Below, one piece after another: positions 43,456 through 51,345 of a DNA stretch of 64,000 bases. Every line of letters starts with the position of its first letter. Within the stretch, counting starts at the first letter, position 1. The position numbers and the translations under genes are program-made. The DNA lies in contig JAIOAU010000003.1 of the NCBI GenBank assembly GCA_019873655.1, positions 124,001-188,000 of the forward strand, read 5' to 3'. Source of the DNA: Chloroflexota bacterium (GTDB taxonomy: Bacteria; Chloroflexota; Anaerolineae; Anaerolineales; Villigracilaceae). Below the pieces are notes generated by a model, which did not search any database, was not told the origin of the DNA, and worked only from the letters and a program-made list of their open reading frames with translations.

Positions 43456-44103
43456 ATGTCCGATCAAGAAAAGATTACCGTATTGATCGCCGACGATCAT
43501 CCCGCCACCCGCGAAGGGATTCGCAGAATCCTGGAACAAGCCGCCGATATTTGCGTCGTGGGGGAAGCAAAGGATGGAATAGAAACAAAAAAACTGGTAT
43601 CGCAGTTGCGCCCCAACGTGCTGATTTTGGATTTGATTATGCCGGGTCCCAGGCCGTCGGAAATCGAAAAATGGGTGCGCGAACATCATCCCGAAACTGT
43701 CTCGTTGATTCTCACCGCCCATGACCGGGACGCCTATCTTGCCCAAATGATGGAGGCCGGCGCAGCAGGTTATCTCTCGAAAAACGAATCGGGAGAAAGG
43801 CTGATCAGCGCCATCCGGCGAGTTTCCAAAGGCGCGAACATTTTCGAGAAACAGCAATTGTTTCGCGTCCGGCAGTGGAAAAAAGATGTGGGGGCAAAGT
43901 GGCAAAGCCTGACAAAACGGGAGCGCGAAATTCTGCGCCTTTTGGCCGAGGGAAGGGCGAACAAAGAAATCGCTGCCGCCTGCGACATCGTGCTGAGGAC
44001 GGTCGAGAAACATCTCGAGAACATCTACGAGAAGTTGGGGGTCCAGTCAAAAACCGAAGCCGCGTTATGGTGGGCAAAGCACAGTGCGGATTTTGCGAAT
44101 TGA
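43456..44103 (+). CDS. Orphan NarL-family response regulator
   Basis: 215 residues: receiver (D59 in VLILDLIMPG, DD13-14, LSKNESGE) and LuxR-type HTH (LTKREREILRLLAEGRANKEIAAACDIVLRTVEKHLENI). No kinase gene is adjacent, so it is an orphan in this window; the DegS-like kinase 7 kb away may cross-talk. GGGAGGAA gives a good ribosome binding site. It shares a 176-bp divergent intergenic region with the glycosyltransferase set. Confidence 0.92.
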   Translation: MSDQEKITVLIADDHPATREGIRRILEQAADICVVGEAKDGIETKKLVSQLRPNVLILDLIMPGPRPSEIEKWVREHHPETVSLILTAHDRDAYLAQMMEAGAAGYLSKNESGERLISAIRRVSKGANIFEKQQLFRVRQWKKDVGAKWQSLTKREREILRLLAEGRANKEIAAACDIVLRTVEKHLENIYEKLGVQSKTEAALWWAKHSADFAN

Positions 44104-44282
44104 AGAGCCGTTGTGGACATCCTACAATCTTCTAGAAGAGGTGGTTTAGACGTCTCAAAACCCTGAAATTGGTCTCTCCGTGCATCGAATTGCATGAATT
44201 GTACGCAAAGGTTCGCGACATTCGACCTTTGACTTGCCAATCAACCCCAGCAGCCCAAATTCGAATCGACTGGAGGAATGGA

Positions 44283-45137
44283 ATGAAAACTCCTCACGAG
44301 CGCAAGAAAACAGAGATCATCCTTTCTATCGCCCTCGCCTTTCTCCTGGCCGCCTGTCAACCCACGCCGACCGCGACCTCCGCGCCCGTTGCACCCCCCG
44401 CGCCGACCGCGACGCTTTCACAGATGGAAGCGGCCAGGCAGAGTCTCGACGCTTACTACACCGCCCTGATCGGACGAGACTACGCGCAAGCCGCAGCCCT
44501 GTTTACCACCCGAGTCGGCGTCGCCCAGAGCGAACTGATCCAGATGTGGCAAGAGAACGATCGGCAAGGCTGGAGAATCACCGGATATGAGATCGTCAAC
44601 CAGCGCGAATACGACGAGACCAGAATCGTCTTCTGGGTCAGGATAAACCAGGAAGGAAGCGAACCGCCTCAATTCGATGCCATCAATGTATTACATCTGG
44701 AAGGAGACGGCTGGCTCGTCGGAAACGCCACGCTGGACAAGATTGCCCTGCAAGACAGGCCGCATACGCAAGACGGCGTGAGCGTGATTGCCAGCGTCTT
44801 CTTCCGCTACGTCGAGGGCTATGCGCTGTGGTTCAACATTCGCAATGAAGGCTCCGAGGCCTTGACCTGGGGCGGAGAAGGCGAGACTTGCGGGACGCTC
44901 GTCTTTGCCGACCGCGCCCTCGCCTCCCCCTGCGCCGCCGCGACCCAGATTCGCCCCGGCGAAGAGGTCAACGTCAGCCTGGTCTTCCTCGAAGACGTCC
45001 TCTCCCGCCCGAGGGACGAGCGTCCCGCCGCCATAGAGATCGCCTCTTTCTCGTGGGACCGCGACGGCGACGGCCTCCCCGATCCAGACCAGCAGCCCTG
45101 GTCCTTCCAGTTCGAACTGCGCTACGAGACCCCCTGA
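44283..45137 (+). CDS. Hypothetical lipoprotein with Ca-binding-like motif
   Basis: 284 residues. Lipobox FLLAAC (Cys25) and a Thr/Pro/Ala linker make it a surface lipoprotein. Residues about 50-150 look like a SnoaL/NTF2-type domain (MEAARQSLDAYYTALIGRDYAQAAALF, ending WLVGNATLD). The second half is beta-rich. Near the C-terminus DRDGDGLPDPDQ is a Ca-binding loop of thrombospondin-3/EF-hand type. Start at 44283 with GGAGGA upstream. Function unknown. Confidence 0.75.
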   Translation: MKTPHERKKTEIILSIALAFLLAACQPTPTATSAPVAPPAPTATLSQMEAARQSLDAYYTALIGRDYAQAAALFTTRVGVAQSELIQMWQENDRQGWRITGYEIVNQREYDETRIVFWVRINQEGSEPPQFDAINVLHLEGDGWLVGNATLDKIALQDRPHTQDGVSVIASVFFRYVEGYALWFNIRNEGSEALTWGGEGETCGTLVFADRALASPCAAATQIRPGEEVNVSLVFLEDVLSRPRDERPAAIEIASFSWDRDGDGLPDPDQQPWSFQFELRYETP

Positions 45138-45152
45138 TTCGCGCCGAGAATA

Positions 45153-45161
45153 TGCTATAAT
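45153..45161 (+). promoter_or_regulatory. Extended -10 promoter of aspS-asnS leader
   Basis: TGCTATAAT: a perfect extended -10 (TGn plus TATAAT at 45156-45161). No good -35 lies 17 bp upstream, as is common for extended -10 promoters. Transcription should start at about 45168, just ahead of the leader-peptide Shine-Dalgarno. Confidence 0.75.
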
Positions 45162-45177
45162 AGCGCCCGAGGCAAGA

Positions 45178-45261
45178 ATGGCTCCCATCCGCTTCGCCAA
45201 TAACAACAATAACGATAACAACGATCCCTGCCGGAGCGTTGGGCGCAGCCTTGCCGGTTGA
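45178..45261 (+). CDS. Asn/Asp-rich leader peptide of aspS-asnS attenuator
   Basis: A 27-codon ORF, ATG at 45178, with GAGG (45169-45172) 5 nt upstream and TGA at 45259. Codons 8-16 (45199-45225) read AAT AAC AAC AAT AAC GAT AAC AAC GAT, i.e. NNNNNDNND: seven Asn and two Asp in a row. It lies between an extended -10 promoter and a terminator directly ahead of the genes for aspartyl- and asparaginyl-tRNA synthetases. The match of codon run to gene product is the signature of ribosome-mediated attenuation. When charged Asn/Asp-tRNA is scarce the ribosome would stall on this run. Confidence 0.85.
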   Translation: MAPIRFANNNNNDNNDPCRSVGRSLAG

Positions 45262-45293
45262 TTGAACGCACCGATCCCCTGATCGCCCAACGC
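45236..45293 (+). promoter_or_regulatory. Antiterminator pairing of aspS-asnS leader
   Basis: GCGTTGGGCG (45236-45245) is perfectly complementary over 10 bp to CGCCCAACGC (45284-45293). The second strand overlaps the left arm of the terminator (45281-45288), so the two structures exclude each other. An upstream CGCCAA (45195-45200), just before the Asn codons, could pair with TTGGGCG with one bulged G as the protector hairpin. All three elements sit where the trp-type model requires. Confidence 0.75.
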
Positions 45294-45318
45294 AGATGCG
45301 GCGGGCGATTTATTTTGT
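45281..45318 (+). terminator. Intrinsic terminator (attenuator) of aspS-asnS leader
   Basis: GATCGCCC (45281-45288) pairs with GGGCGATT (45303-45310), first pair a wobble, with inner CGC/GCG pairs, followed by TATTTTGT. It lies 26 bp before the aspS start codon's Shine-Dalgarno, after the leader stop codon. Confidence 0.75.
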
Positions 45319-45343
45319 ATCACCATCCACACAGGAGGCGGCC

Positions 45344-47107
45344 ATGTACAAAACCCATACATGCGGGGAACTGCGCGCCAGCCACGCCGGGCAAACCGTG
45401 ACCCTGGCCGGCTGGGTGCACCGGCGGCGCGACCACGGCGGCGTGATCTTCCTCGACCTGCGCGACCGCTACGGCGTGACCCAGGTGGTCTTCAACCCCA
45501 GCCTGCCGCGAGAAGTCCTCGAGCGCCTTTCGGAGGTGCGCTTCGAATGGGTGCTGCAAATCAGCGGCGTGGTCCAATTGCGGCCGGAGGGGATGCAAAA
45601 TCCCAAAATGGCCACCGGCGAGATCGAAGTCGTCGCCTCCCAGATGACCGTCCTCAACCCGGCCAAACCGCTGCCCTTCATGGTCAACGCCGACGAGGAG
45701 CCCGATGAATCCCTGCGCCTCAAATACCGCTACCTCGACCTGCGCCGGGAACGGATGAAGCGCAACCTGATTCTGCGCCACGAGGTGGTCCTCTTCATGC
45801 GCAAGTACCTCTCGGAACACGGCTTCATCGAGGTCGAGACCCCCATCCTGTTCAAGACGACGCCCGAAGGGGCCCGCGACTACCTCGTCCCCTCGCGCCT
45901 CTACCCCGGCCAGTTCTACGCCCTGCCGCAGAGTCCCCAGCAACTCAAGCAACTGCTGATGGTGGCCGGAGTGGATCGCTACTTCCAAATCGCCCGCTGC
46001 TTCCGCGACGAAGACCAGCGCGGCGACCGTCAGCCCGAATTCACGCAACTCGACCTGGAGATGTCCTTCGTCCACCGCGACGACGTGCTGGACATGGTGG
46101 AGGGCCTGTTCACCGCCCTGATTCCGGCCGTCGCCCCGCACAAGAGACTGCTGGCCTCCCCCTGGCCGCGCCTGACCCACGCCGAGGCCCTCGACCGCTA
46201 CGGCAGCGACAAGCCCGACCTGCGCTTCGGCCTCGAACTCCACGATGTCTCGGCCCTGTTCGCCGCCAGCGAATTTGCCGTCTTCCGCGGCGCGCTCGAA
46301 GCGGGCGGAGTCATCAAATGCCTGGTCGCCCCGGGCTGCGCGGCCTACACCCGCCGTCAACTCGACGAATTAACTGACTATGCGAAAGAAACGGGGGCAA
46401 AAGGCCTCGTCTCCCTGGCGCTGACGGCCGAGGGTCCGAAAGGCTCCGGAGCCAAATTCATCGGCGCGGCCGAAATCGCCCGCCTGCAAGAACAGACCGG
46501 CGCCCAAACCGGCGACCTGATCCTGTTCGTCGCCGACGAGAAGAAGACGGCCAACAAGGCGCTCGGCGCGCTGCGCGTCCGGCTGGGCAACGAACTCCGC
46601 CTGGCCGACCCCTCCGTCCTGGCCTTCGCCTGGGTGGTGGATTTCCCGATGTTCGAATGGAACGAGGAAGAACAAAAATGGGACGCCGCCCATCACCCCT
46701 TCACCATGCCGCGCCTGGAACACCTCGACCGCTTCGAGACCGACCCCGGCTCGATCCTCTCGGACGCCTACGACATGGTCTGCAACGGCTACGAAATGGC
46801 CTCCGGCTCGATCCGCATCCACCGCCGCGACATTCAGAGCAAGGTGTTCGCCCTGCTCGGAATCAGCGAGGAGGAGGCTCAGCGCAAGTTCGGCCACATG
46901 CTGGAGGCCTTCGAGTACGGCGCGCCGCCGCACGGCGGCATGGCGCCCGGCATCGACCGGCTGGTGATGCTGCTGGCCGACGAACCCAACATTCGCGAGG
47001 TCATCGCCTTCCCGAAGAATTCGGCCGCCCGCGATGTGATGGCCGACGCCCCCTCCCCTGCCGATGAACGGCAGTTGAAAGAATTGCACCTCAAGATTGT
47101 GGAATAA
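45344..47107 (+). CDS. aspS: Aspartyl-tRNA synthetase
   Basis: Charges tRNA-Asp. 587 residues, bacterial type. N-terminal OB-fold anticodon-binding domain ([23 protein letters not shown]), class II motif 2 ([29 protein letters not shown]), a GAD insertion domain (about 285-415) and motif 3 ([29 protein letters not shown]). Start at 45344 with AGGAGG upstream. Forms an operon with asnS (11-bp gap) under the Asn/Asp leader attenuator. Confidence 0.96.
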   Translation: MYKTHTCGELRASHAGQTVTLAGWVHRRRDHGGVIFLDLRDRYGVTQVVFNPSLPREVLERLSEVRFEWVLQISGVVQLRPEGMQNPKMATGEIEVVASQMTVLNPAKPLPFMVNADEEPDESLRLKYRYLDLRRERMKRNLILRHEVVLFMRKYLSEHGFIEVETPILFKTTPEGARDYLVPSRLYPGQFYALPQSPQQLKQLLMVAGVDRYFQIARCFRDEDQRGDRQPEFTQLDLEMSFVHRDDVLDMVEGLFTALIPAVAPHKRLLASPWPRLTHAEALDRYGSDKPDLRFGLELHDVSALFAASEFAVFRGALEAGGVIKCLVAPGCAAYTRRQLDELTDYAKETGAKGLVSLALTAEGPKGSGAKFIGAAEIARLQEQTGAQTGDLILFVADEKKTANKALGALRVRLGNELRLADPSVLAFAWVVDFPMFEWNEEEQKWDAAHHPFTMPRLEHLDRFETDPGSILSDAYDMVCNGYEMASGSIRIHRRDIQSKVFALLGISEEEAQRKFGHMLEAFEYGAPPHGGMAPGIDRLVMLLADEPNIREVIAFPKNSAARDVMADAPSPADERQLKELHLKIVE

Positions 47108-47118
47108 GGAGAAATCTC

Positions 47119-48459
47119 ATGAAGACCATCCGCGTAGAAGAAATCGCAAACTATGCCGGTCAGGAAGTCGCCGTGCGCGGCTGGGTCTACAACCGCACCG
47201 ACAAGGGCAAACTGGTCTTCCTGCTGGTGCGCGACGGCTCCGGCTTCGTCCAGTGCGTGGCTTTCAAGGGCGACCTGTCCGAAGCGTTGTTCGAGCAAAT
47301 CGTTCGGCTGCCGCAAGAGTCGTCGGTCATCGTCAGCGGGCTGGTGCGCGAGGACAAGCGCGCCCCCGGCATCCCCGGCGGCTACGAAATCGGCGTGCGC
47401 GACCTGCAAATCGTCCAGGCCGCGGCCGAGGACTACCCGATGGCGCTCAAGGAGCACGGCCCCGACTTCGCCCTCGACCACCGTCACCTGTGGATTCGTA
47501 TGCCCAGCCAGTGGGCCATTCTGCGGGTGCGCGCCACCGTCATCGCCGCCATCCGCGAGTGGTTCGATACGCACGGCTTCCTCAACGTGGACGCGCCCAT
47601 CCTGACCCCCGCCGCCTGCGAGGGCACCACCACCCTCTTCGAGACGGAATACTTCGACGAGGGCAAAGCCTACCTGACCCAGTCCGGCCAGCTCTACAAC
47701 GAGGCGAACATCATGGCCTTTGGCAAGGTCTATTGCTTCGGGCCGACCTTCCGGGCCGAGAAATCCAAGACCCGCCGCCACCTGACCGAGTTCTGGATGG
47801 TCGAGCCGGAAATCGCTTTCTGCGACCTGGACCAGTTGATGGAGATCGAGGAGCAATTCGTCACCCACATCGTCCGGCGCGTCCTGCGGGACCGCGGACC
47901 GGAGTTGCGCTCGCTGGGCCGCGACCTGTCGAAGTTGGAGAACATCGCCCCGCCCTTCCCGCGCATCTCCTACGACGAGGCCGCCAAGAAATTGCAGGAA
48001 CTGTACGAGGCCGAGACCGACCCAGAGAAGAAAGAACTGCTCAAGTTCGAATGGGGCATCGACTTCGGCTCGCCCCACGAGACGGCGCTGACCAATCTCT
48101 ACGACAAGCCGCTCTTCGTCTATGGTTACCCGACGGCCGTCAAAGCCTTCTACATGGAACCCTGGCCGGGCCGGCCGGAGGTCTGCAAGAGCGTGGACTT
48201 GCTCGCCCCGGAGGGCTACGGCGAAATCATCGGCGGCTCGGAGCGCATGTCCAGTTACGACCTGCTGTTGCAGCGCATCCACGAGCACGGCCTGCCGGAG
48301 GAAGCCTTCAAGTGGTATCTCGACCTGCGCAAGTACGGCTCGGTGCCGCATTCCGGCTTCGGCATGGGCGTCGAGCGGACGGTGGCCTGGCTGTGCGGCA
48401 TCGAACACATCCGCGAGGCCATTCCCTATCCGCGCACGATCAAGCGCGTCTATCCGTAG
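47119..48459 (+). CDS. asnS: Asparaginyl-tRNA synthetase
   Basis: Charges tRNA-Asn directly. 446 residues, class II: OB-fold ([31 protein letters not shown]), the AsnRS words [45 protein letters not shown], and motif 3 [34 protein letters not shown]. Follows aspS by 11 bp with AAGGAG as ribosome binding site. Having AsnRS means Asn-tRNA need not be made by transamidation, which makes control by Asn-tRNA charging sensible. A probable 6S RNA follows. Confidence 0.95.
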   Translation: MKTIRVEEIANYAGQEVAVRGWVYNRTDKGKLVFLLVRDGSGFVQCVAFKGDLSEALFEQIVRLPQESSVIVSGLVREDKRAPGIPGGYEIGVRDLQIVQAAAEDYPMALKEHGPDFALDHRHLWIRMPSQWAILRVRATVIAAIREWFDTHGFLNVDAPILTPAACEGTTTLFETEYFDEGKAYLTQSGQLYNEANIMAFGKVYCFGPTFRAEKSKTRRHLTEFWMVEPEIAFCDLDQLMEIEEQFVTHIVRRVLRDRGPELRSLGRDLSKLENIAPPFPRISYDEAAKKLQELYEAETDPEKKELLKFEWGIDFGSPHETALTNLYDKPLFVYGYPTAVKAFYMEPWPGRPEVCKSVDLLAPEGYGEIIGGSERMSSYDLLLQRIHEHGLPEEAFKWYLDLRKYGSVPHSGFGMGVERTVAWLCGIEHIREAIPYPRTIKRVYP

Positions 48460-48526
48460 GCTTGCTTTTGCGACATTTTGGCGAGGCGAATTTAATCTTT
48501 CCCTACCCACGCGTTTTAGTTTGTGG

Positions 48527-48532
48527 TATAAG
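48527..48532 (+). promoter_or_regulatory. -10 element of the putative 6S RNA
   Basis: TATAAG, 6 bp before the proposed RNA 5' end at 48538. The -35 match is poor. Confidence 0.4.
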
Positions 48533-48537
48533 GAAAT

Positions 48538-48708
48538 GGCCCTGCTGTGCGCGTGATGCTGCATCCACCGTTCTGAGCCAACACCCACTGTTAGGGCCCC
48601 AATCTCTCGGCGGCGACGCGATAGGCCGGAGCCAAGGCGGAGACGCCGGGTAGGAGCCCACCTGCGAAAGCAGGTTCAGAACCTCGCAGCACACGGCATG
48701 GCGGGGTA
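48538..48708 (+). ncRNA. ssrS: Probable 6S RNA
   Basis: A 171-nt segment whose ends pair in a long closing stem. 48539-48552 pairs with 48695-48707 (one bulge, a few wobbles), then GTG-a-TGCTGC (48553-48562) with GCAGCACAC (48686-48694). Inside is a large open region with a small GNRA-capped hairpin CCTGC-GAAA-GCAGG (48661-48674) on the 3' side. The apical stem is closed by GGGCCCC (48594-48600) and GGAGCCC (48653-48659). A long closing stem, a large central bubble with a 3'-side hairpin and an apical arm in about 170 nt is the 6S RNA plan, an RNA-polymerase regulator. Identified by structure, not sequence match. Confidence 0.5.
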
Positions 48709-48720
48709 CGCGTTAAACAA

Positions 48721-49041
48721 AACTGAATAGGCGGAGACGAGCGGCTGAATCCCGCCCGCGCGGGATGACGAGGTGGAGGTTCCTCTGCGCGAGCAGAGGC
48801 TAACCCCGGGCGACCGGGGGAAAATCGAATCGATCAGCGGATGCCTCCGGAGCCCGGTCACAGGCTCCTTTCTCCCTTCCGAAGCAAGCGCCAAATGCGC
48901 AATTTCGGGTTTAAAAAAACCCTGTTGCGCGACGGCCCAAACCCCTCCGGCAACGGACGGACCAAAGGCTGGCGCGGTGACCCGGCAATATCGCTTGCCG
49001 GCGTTCCAACAGGAAGGGCTGCCAGTCTTTTGTGATTCAAG
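48721..49041 (+). ncRNA. Structured RNA of unknown class upstream of glnA
   Basis: About 320 nt without a credible protein, packed with perfect hairpins: ATCCCGC-CCGC-GCGGGAT (48749-48766); CCTCTGC-GCGA-GCAGAGG (48782-48799); CCCCGG-GCGA-CCGGGG (48804-48819), the last two nested in GGAGG/CCTCC (48775-48779 with 48844-48848); GGAGCC/GGCTCC (48849-48868); GCGCAA/TTGCGC with inner GGGTTT-AAAA-AAACCC (48897-48930); CCGGCAA/TTGCCGG (48982-49001). An intrinsic terminator follows. The words GACGAGG (48767) and GCGGATGCC (48837), with the GGAGG pairing, recall the glmS ribozyme core, but the gene context is wrong. Class undetermined. Confidence 0.45.
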
Positions 49042-49063
49042 GCACGCCCAGGCGTGCTTTTTT
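49042..49063 (+). terminator. Intrinsic terminator after structured RNA
   Basis: GCACGC (49042-49047), CCAG loop, GCGTGC (49052-49057), then six T. A strong terminator ending the RNA upstream or acting as expression platform for glnA. Confidence 0.8.
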
Positions 49064-49077
49064 GTTTTGGAGGACCA

Positions 49078-49179
49078 ATGTTCAAGAGAGGTTCTGGAAT
49101 TCATTTCGTACTTGACCGCTGGCCGGTCTTGCTGCCGCGGCGGTGTGGATTCCAGCCTGGGCCGGCGGCGTCCGTCTGA
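49078..49179 (+). CDS. Possible 33-codon small ORF before glnA
   Basis: ATG at 49078 with GGAGG (49069-49073) at 4-nt spacing, ending TGA at 49177. The peptide (MFKRGSGIHFVLDRW...) has no amino acid bias pointing to attenuation. The only support is the ribosome binding site and its position between the terminator and glnA; it may be chance. Confidence 0.25.
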   Translation: MFKRGSGIHFVLDRWPVLLPRRCGFQPGPAASV

Positions 49180-49259
49180 CGCAGCCGGCAAATCCCGCGC
49201 CCGAATCTCTTTTTTGTATTCCCTTTCAAATCCATTCTAACCAACCGAGGATTGCAACC

Positions 49260-50597
49260 ATGGACACCAAAGAATTGCTTGCCCGCGTAAGAGAAGATCA
49301 CGTCAAGTTCATTTCTTATCAATTCACCGATGTCACCGGGGCCGTCAAATCGGTGGACGCCCCCGTCAACCAGCTCGAGGCCGCGCTCGAAGACGGCGTC
49401 TGGTTCGATGGATCGTCCGTCGAGGGGTTCGCCCGCATTCAAGAAAGCGACATGCACCTGATCATTGACCCGTCCACCTACGCCGTCCTGCCGTGGACTC
49501 TGCCCGAACTGCGCCGGGCGCGCGTTTTCTGCGATATTCAGAGGCCCGACGGTCAGCCATTCGAGGGAGATCCGCGCTACGTCTTGAAGAAAATGCTGGC
49601 CAAAATCGAGCAGCGCGGCTGGGTGTACAACGTCGGTCCGGAGCCGGAATTCTTCCTGTTCAAGAAGAACGGCAACGAGACAGTCCATCCTCTGCCGCAT
49701 GACGTCGGCGGCTACTTCGACTTCTCGGCCGACGACGAGGCCGGCCGCGTCCGCACCGAGTTGATGGACGCCCTGAACAGCATGGGGCTGGAGGTCGAGG
49801 TCGGACATCACGAGGTCGCTCTGGGTCAGCATGAAATTGATTTTCGCTTTGCCGACGCCCTGCGCACCGCCGACAACGTCCTGACTCTGAAGTACACCAT
49901 CAAGGCCATCGCCGCCAAATACGGGCTGATAGCCTCCTTCATGCCCAAGCCCATCTTTGGCATCAATGGCTCGGGCATGCACTGCCATCAGTCGCTCTTC
50001 GACGCCCAGGGCGAGAATTTGTTCTTCGACCGCGAAGACGAGTATCACCTGTCCAAAATCGCCTACGCTTTCATCGCCGGTCAATTGGCCCACGCCCGCG
50101 CGCTGGCGGCGATCGTCTCGCCTACGGTCAATTCCTACAAGCGCCTGGTGCCAGGCTACGAGGCGCCGGTCTATATCGGCTGGGCGCAGATCAACCGCTC
50201 GGCGCTCATCCGCATCCCGCGCTACACCAAAGGCAAGGACAAGGCCATGCGCGCCGAACTGCGCTTCCCCGACCCCTCGGCCAATCCGTACCTGGCCTTT
50301 GCCGCCATGCTGGCCGCCGCCCTGGACGGCATCGAAAAGAACCTGACCCCGCCCCCGCCGCTCAACAACATCAATCTCTATCACCTGGAGCCGCAGGAGC
50401 GCCGCGACATGGGCATTGACGAACTGCCCGGCTCGCTGGCCGAGGCGCTCGACGAACTGGAGAAAGACGAGGTGCTCAAAGACGCCCTGGGGCCCACCCT
50501 CTATGAAGCCTTCACCCGCGCCAAGCGCGCCGAGTGGGACGAGTTCCGCATCCACGTCACCGACTGGGAGGTGGAACGCTTCCTGGAAGTGGCTTAA
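49260..50597 (+). CDS. glnA: Glutamine synthetase, type I
   Basis: Makes glutamine from glutamate, ammonia and ATP. 445 residues, the length of the GSI-alpha group. Signatures: DGSSVEGFARIQESDM (beta-grasp latch), GPEPEFFLFK, VGHHEVALGQHEIDFRFADAL (metal ligands), FMPKPIFGINGSGMHCHQSL (ATP site), NRSALIRIPRY. No clear adenylylation-loop Tyr motif is visible, as expected for GSI-alpha, so control probably differs from the enteric type. A frame extension to 49143 is rejected because the ATG at 49260 begins the family homology (MDTKELLARVRED). Monocistronic, ended by a strong hairpin. Confidence 0.95.
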   Translation: MDTKELLARVREDHVKFISYQFTDVTGAVKSVDAPVNQLEAALEDGVWFDGSSVEGFARIQESDMHLIIDPSTYAVLPWTLPELRRARVFCDIQRPDGQPFEGDPRYVLKKMLAKIEQRGWVYNVGPEPEFFLFKKNGNETVHPLPHDVGGYFDFSADDEAGRVRTELMDALNSMGLEVEVGHHEVALGQHEIDFRFADALRTADNVLTLKYTIKAIAAKYGLIASFMPKPIFGINGSGMHCHQSLFDAQGENLFFDREDEYHLSKIAYAFIAGQLAHARALAAIVSPTVNSYKRLVPGYEAPVYIGWAQINRSALIRIPRYTKGKDKAMRAELRFPDPSANPYLAFAAMLAAALDGIEKNLTPPPPLNNINLYHLEPQERRDMGIDELPGSLAEALDELEKDEVLKDALGPTLYEAFTRAKRAEWDEFRIHVTDWEVERFLEVA

Positions 50598-50615
50598 AAA
50601 GCAATCAGCATGAAG

Positions 50616-50651
50616 AACCAGCGGTGGGAAAAACATCTCCCACCGCTGGTT
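50616..50651. terminator. Strong hairpin terminator of glnA
   Basis: AACCAGCGGTGGGA (50616-50629) and TCCCACCGCTGGTT (50638-50651): 14-bp perfect stem, 8-nt loop, 18 bp after the stop codon, followed by GATTTAA. Confidence 0.75.
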
Positions 50652-50739
50652 GATTTAACAGGGCAAGTATAGGAACAGTGGCACAAAAAAACAGCGCCTG
50701 ATTGGTATCAGCCGCTGTCCCACGAGAAAACGAGCGCCA

Positions 50740-51000
50740 TCAACCCAGAGGGGCGATTTTCTCCGGCATCGCCTGCTGACGGAGAAGTTCCCAATTGCGT
50801 TCGAGTTCCTTCCGGTGCATGGAAGCCCACTCTATCACTAAACCCAAGGCTCGCGATGGCAAAGAGCCATGAAAAACAGCCAGTGTACTGATGCTAATCC
50901 AGGCCTCATCCTCGCCATAAATCGCATGAAAGTGTGGAGGATTATGATCATCGAAAAACATTCGAATGACGATCCCGTAAAAACGGCTGATTTCAGGCAT
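50740..51000 (-). CDS. DUF4160 protein (possible toxin-antitoxin partner)
   Basis: 86 residues: PEISRFYGIVIRMFFDDHNPPHFHAIYGE is the DUF4160 signature, with two His in NPPHFHA, and the middle reads LPSRALGLVIEWASMHRKEL. The start at 51000 overlaps the end of the DUF2442 gene by 8 bp, so the pair is translationally coupled. DUF4160/DUF2442 pairs recur across bacteria and have been suspected to be toxin-antitoxin-like modules; activity is not established. Confidence 0.85.
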   Translation of the reverse strand: MPEISRFYGIVIRMFFDDHNPPHFHAIYGEDEAWISISTLAVFHGSLPSRALGLVIEWASMHRKELERNWELLRQQAMPEKIAPLG

Positions 51001-51283
51001 ACACGGCGTCTTCCTTGAGAGCAGGAAACAGCGACGTGACACTCTTGCCGGTTACTTTCAGATAGAGAGAATCGGCGTCCAGTTCAATCTCATCTCCCCA
51101 GGAAAGCCGCCGGCCATCTTCGATGGAAATAGCCTTGAATTTCTCCGGCGCGTTCCAGAGCGCGAAGACGCCCTTGCCCGCCAGATGTGAGAGATCGGCT
51201 ATTCCTTCCACTCCATCGGCAAACTCAAGGCGAACTCGATAATTATCCAGCGCTTGCGCCTTTACAATCTTTGGAATAAACAT
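50993..51283 (-). CDS. DUF2442 protein
   Basis: 96 residues: IPKIVKAQALDNYRVRLEFADGVEGIADLSHLAGKGVF and RRLSWGDEIELDADSLY are typical of DUF2442, a small beta domain paired with DUF4160. GGAG precedes the start. Upstream gene of the pair, the place usually held by an antitoxin. The frame stays open to 51760 but the extra part is the reverse of the queuosine transporter gene. Confidence 0.85.
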   Translation of the reverse strand: MFIPKIVKAQALDNYRVRLEFADGVEGIADLSHLAGKGVFALWNAPEKFKAISIEDGRRLSWGDEIELDADSLYLKVTGKSVTSLFPALKEDAVYA

Positions 51284-51345
51284 TGTGCTCTCCTTACGAG
51301 TAAATAAAGCCACTACGATTATACAACAATAAAAACGGTCCAGAT

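Noticed and set aside
45153-45345. T-box riboswitch ahead of aspS
   Set aside because: No T-box sequence (TGGNACCGCG) and no specifier stem; the leader peptide model explains all elements.
48721-49041. glmS ribozyme as a firm call
   Set aside because: Core words match but two extra hairpins interrupt them, the 5' cleavage-site helix cannot be matched securely and the downstream gene is glnA, not glmS.
48721-49041. RNase P RNA or tmRNA
   Set aside because: Length fits, but the GAGGAAAGTCC segment of RNase P and the tRNA-like ends and tag frame of tmRNA are absent.
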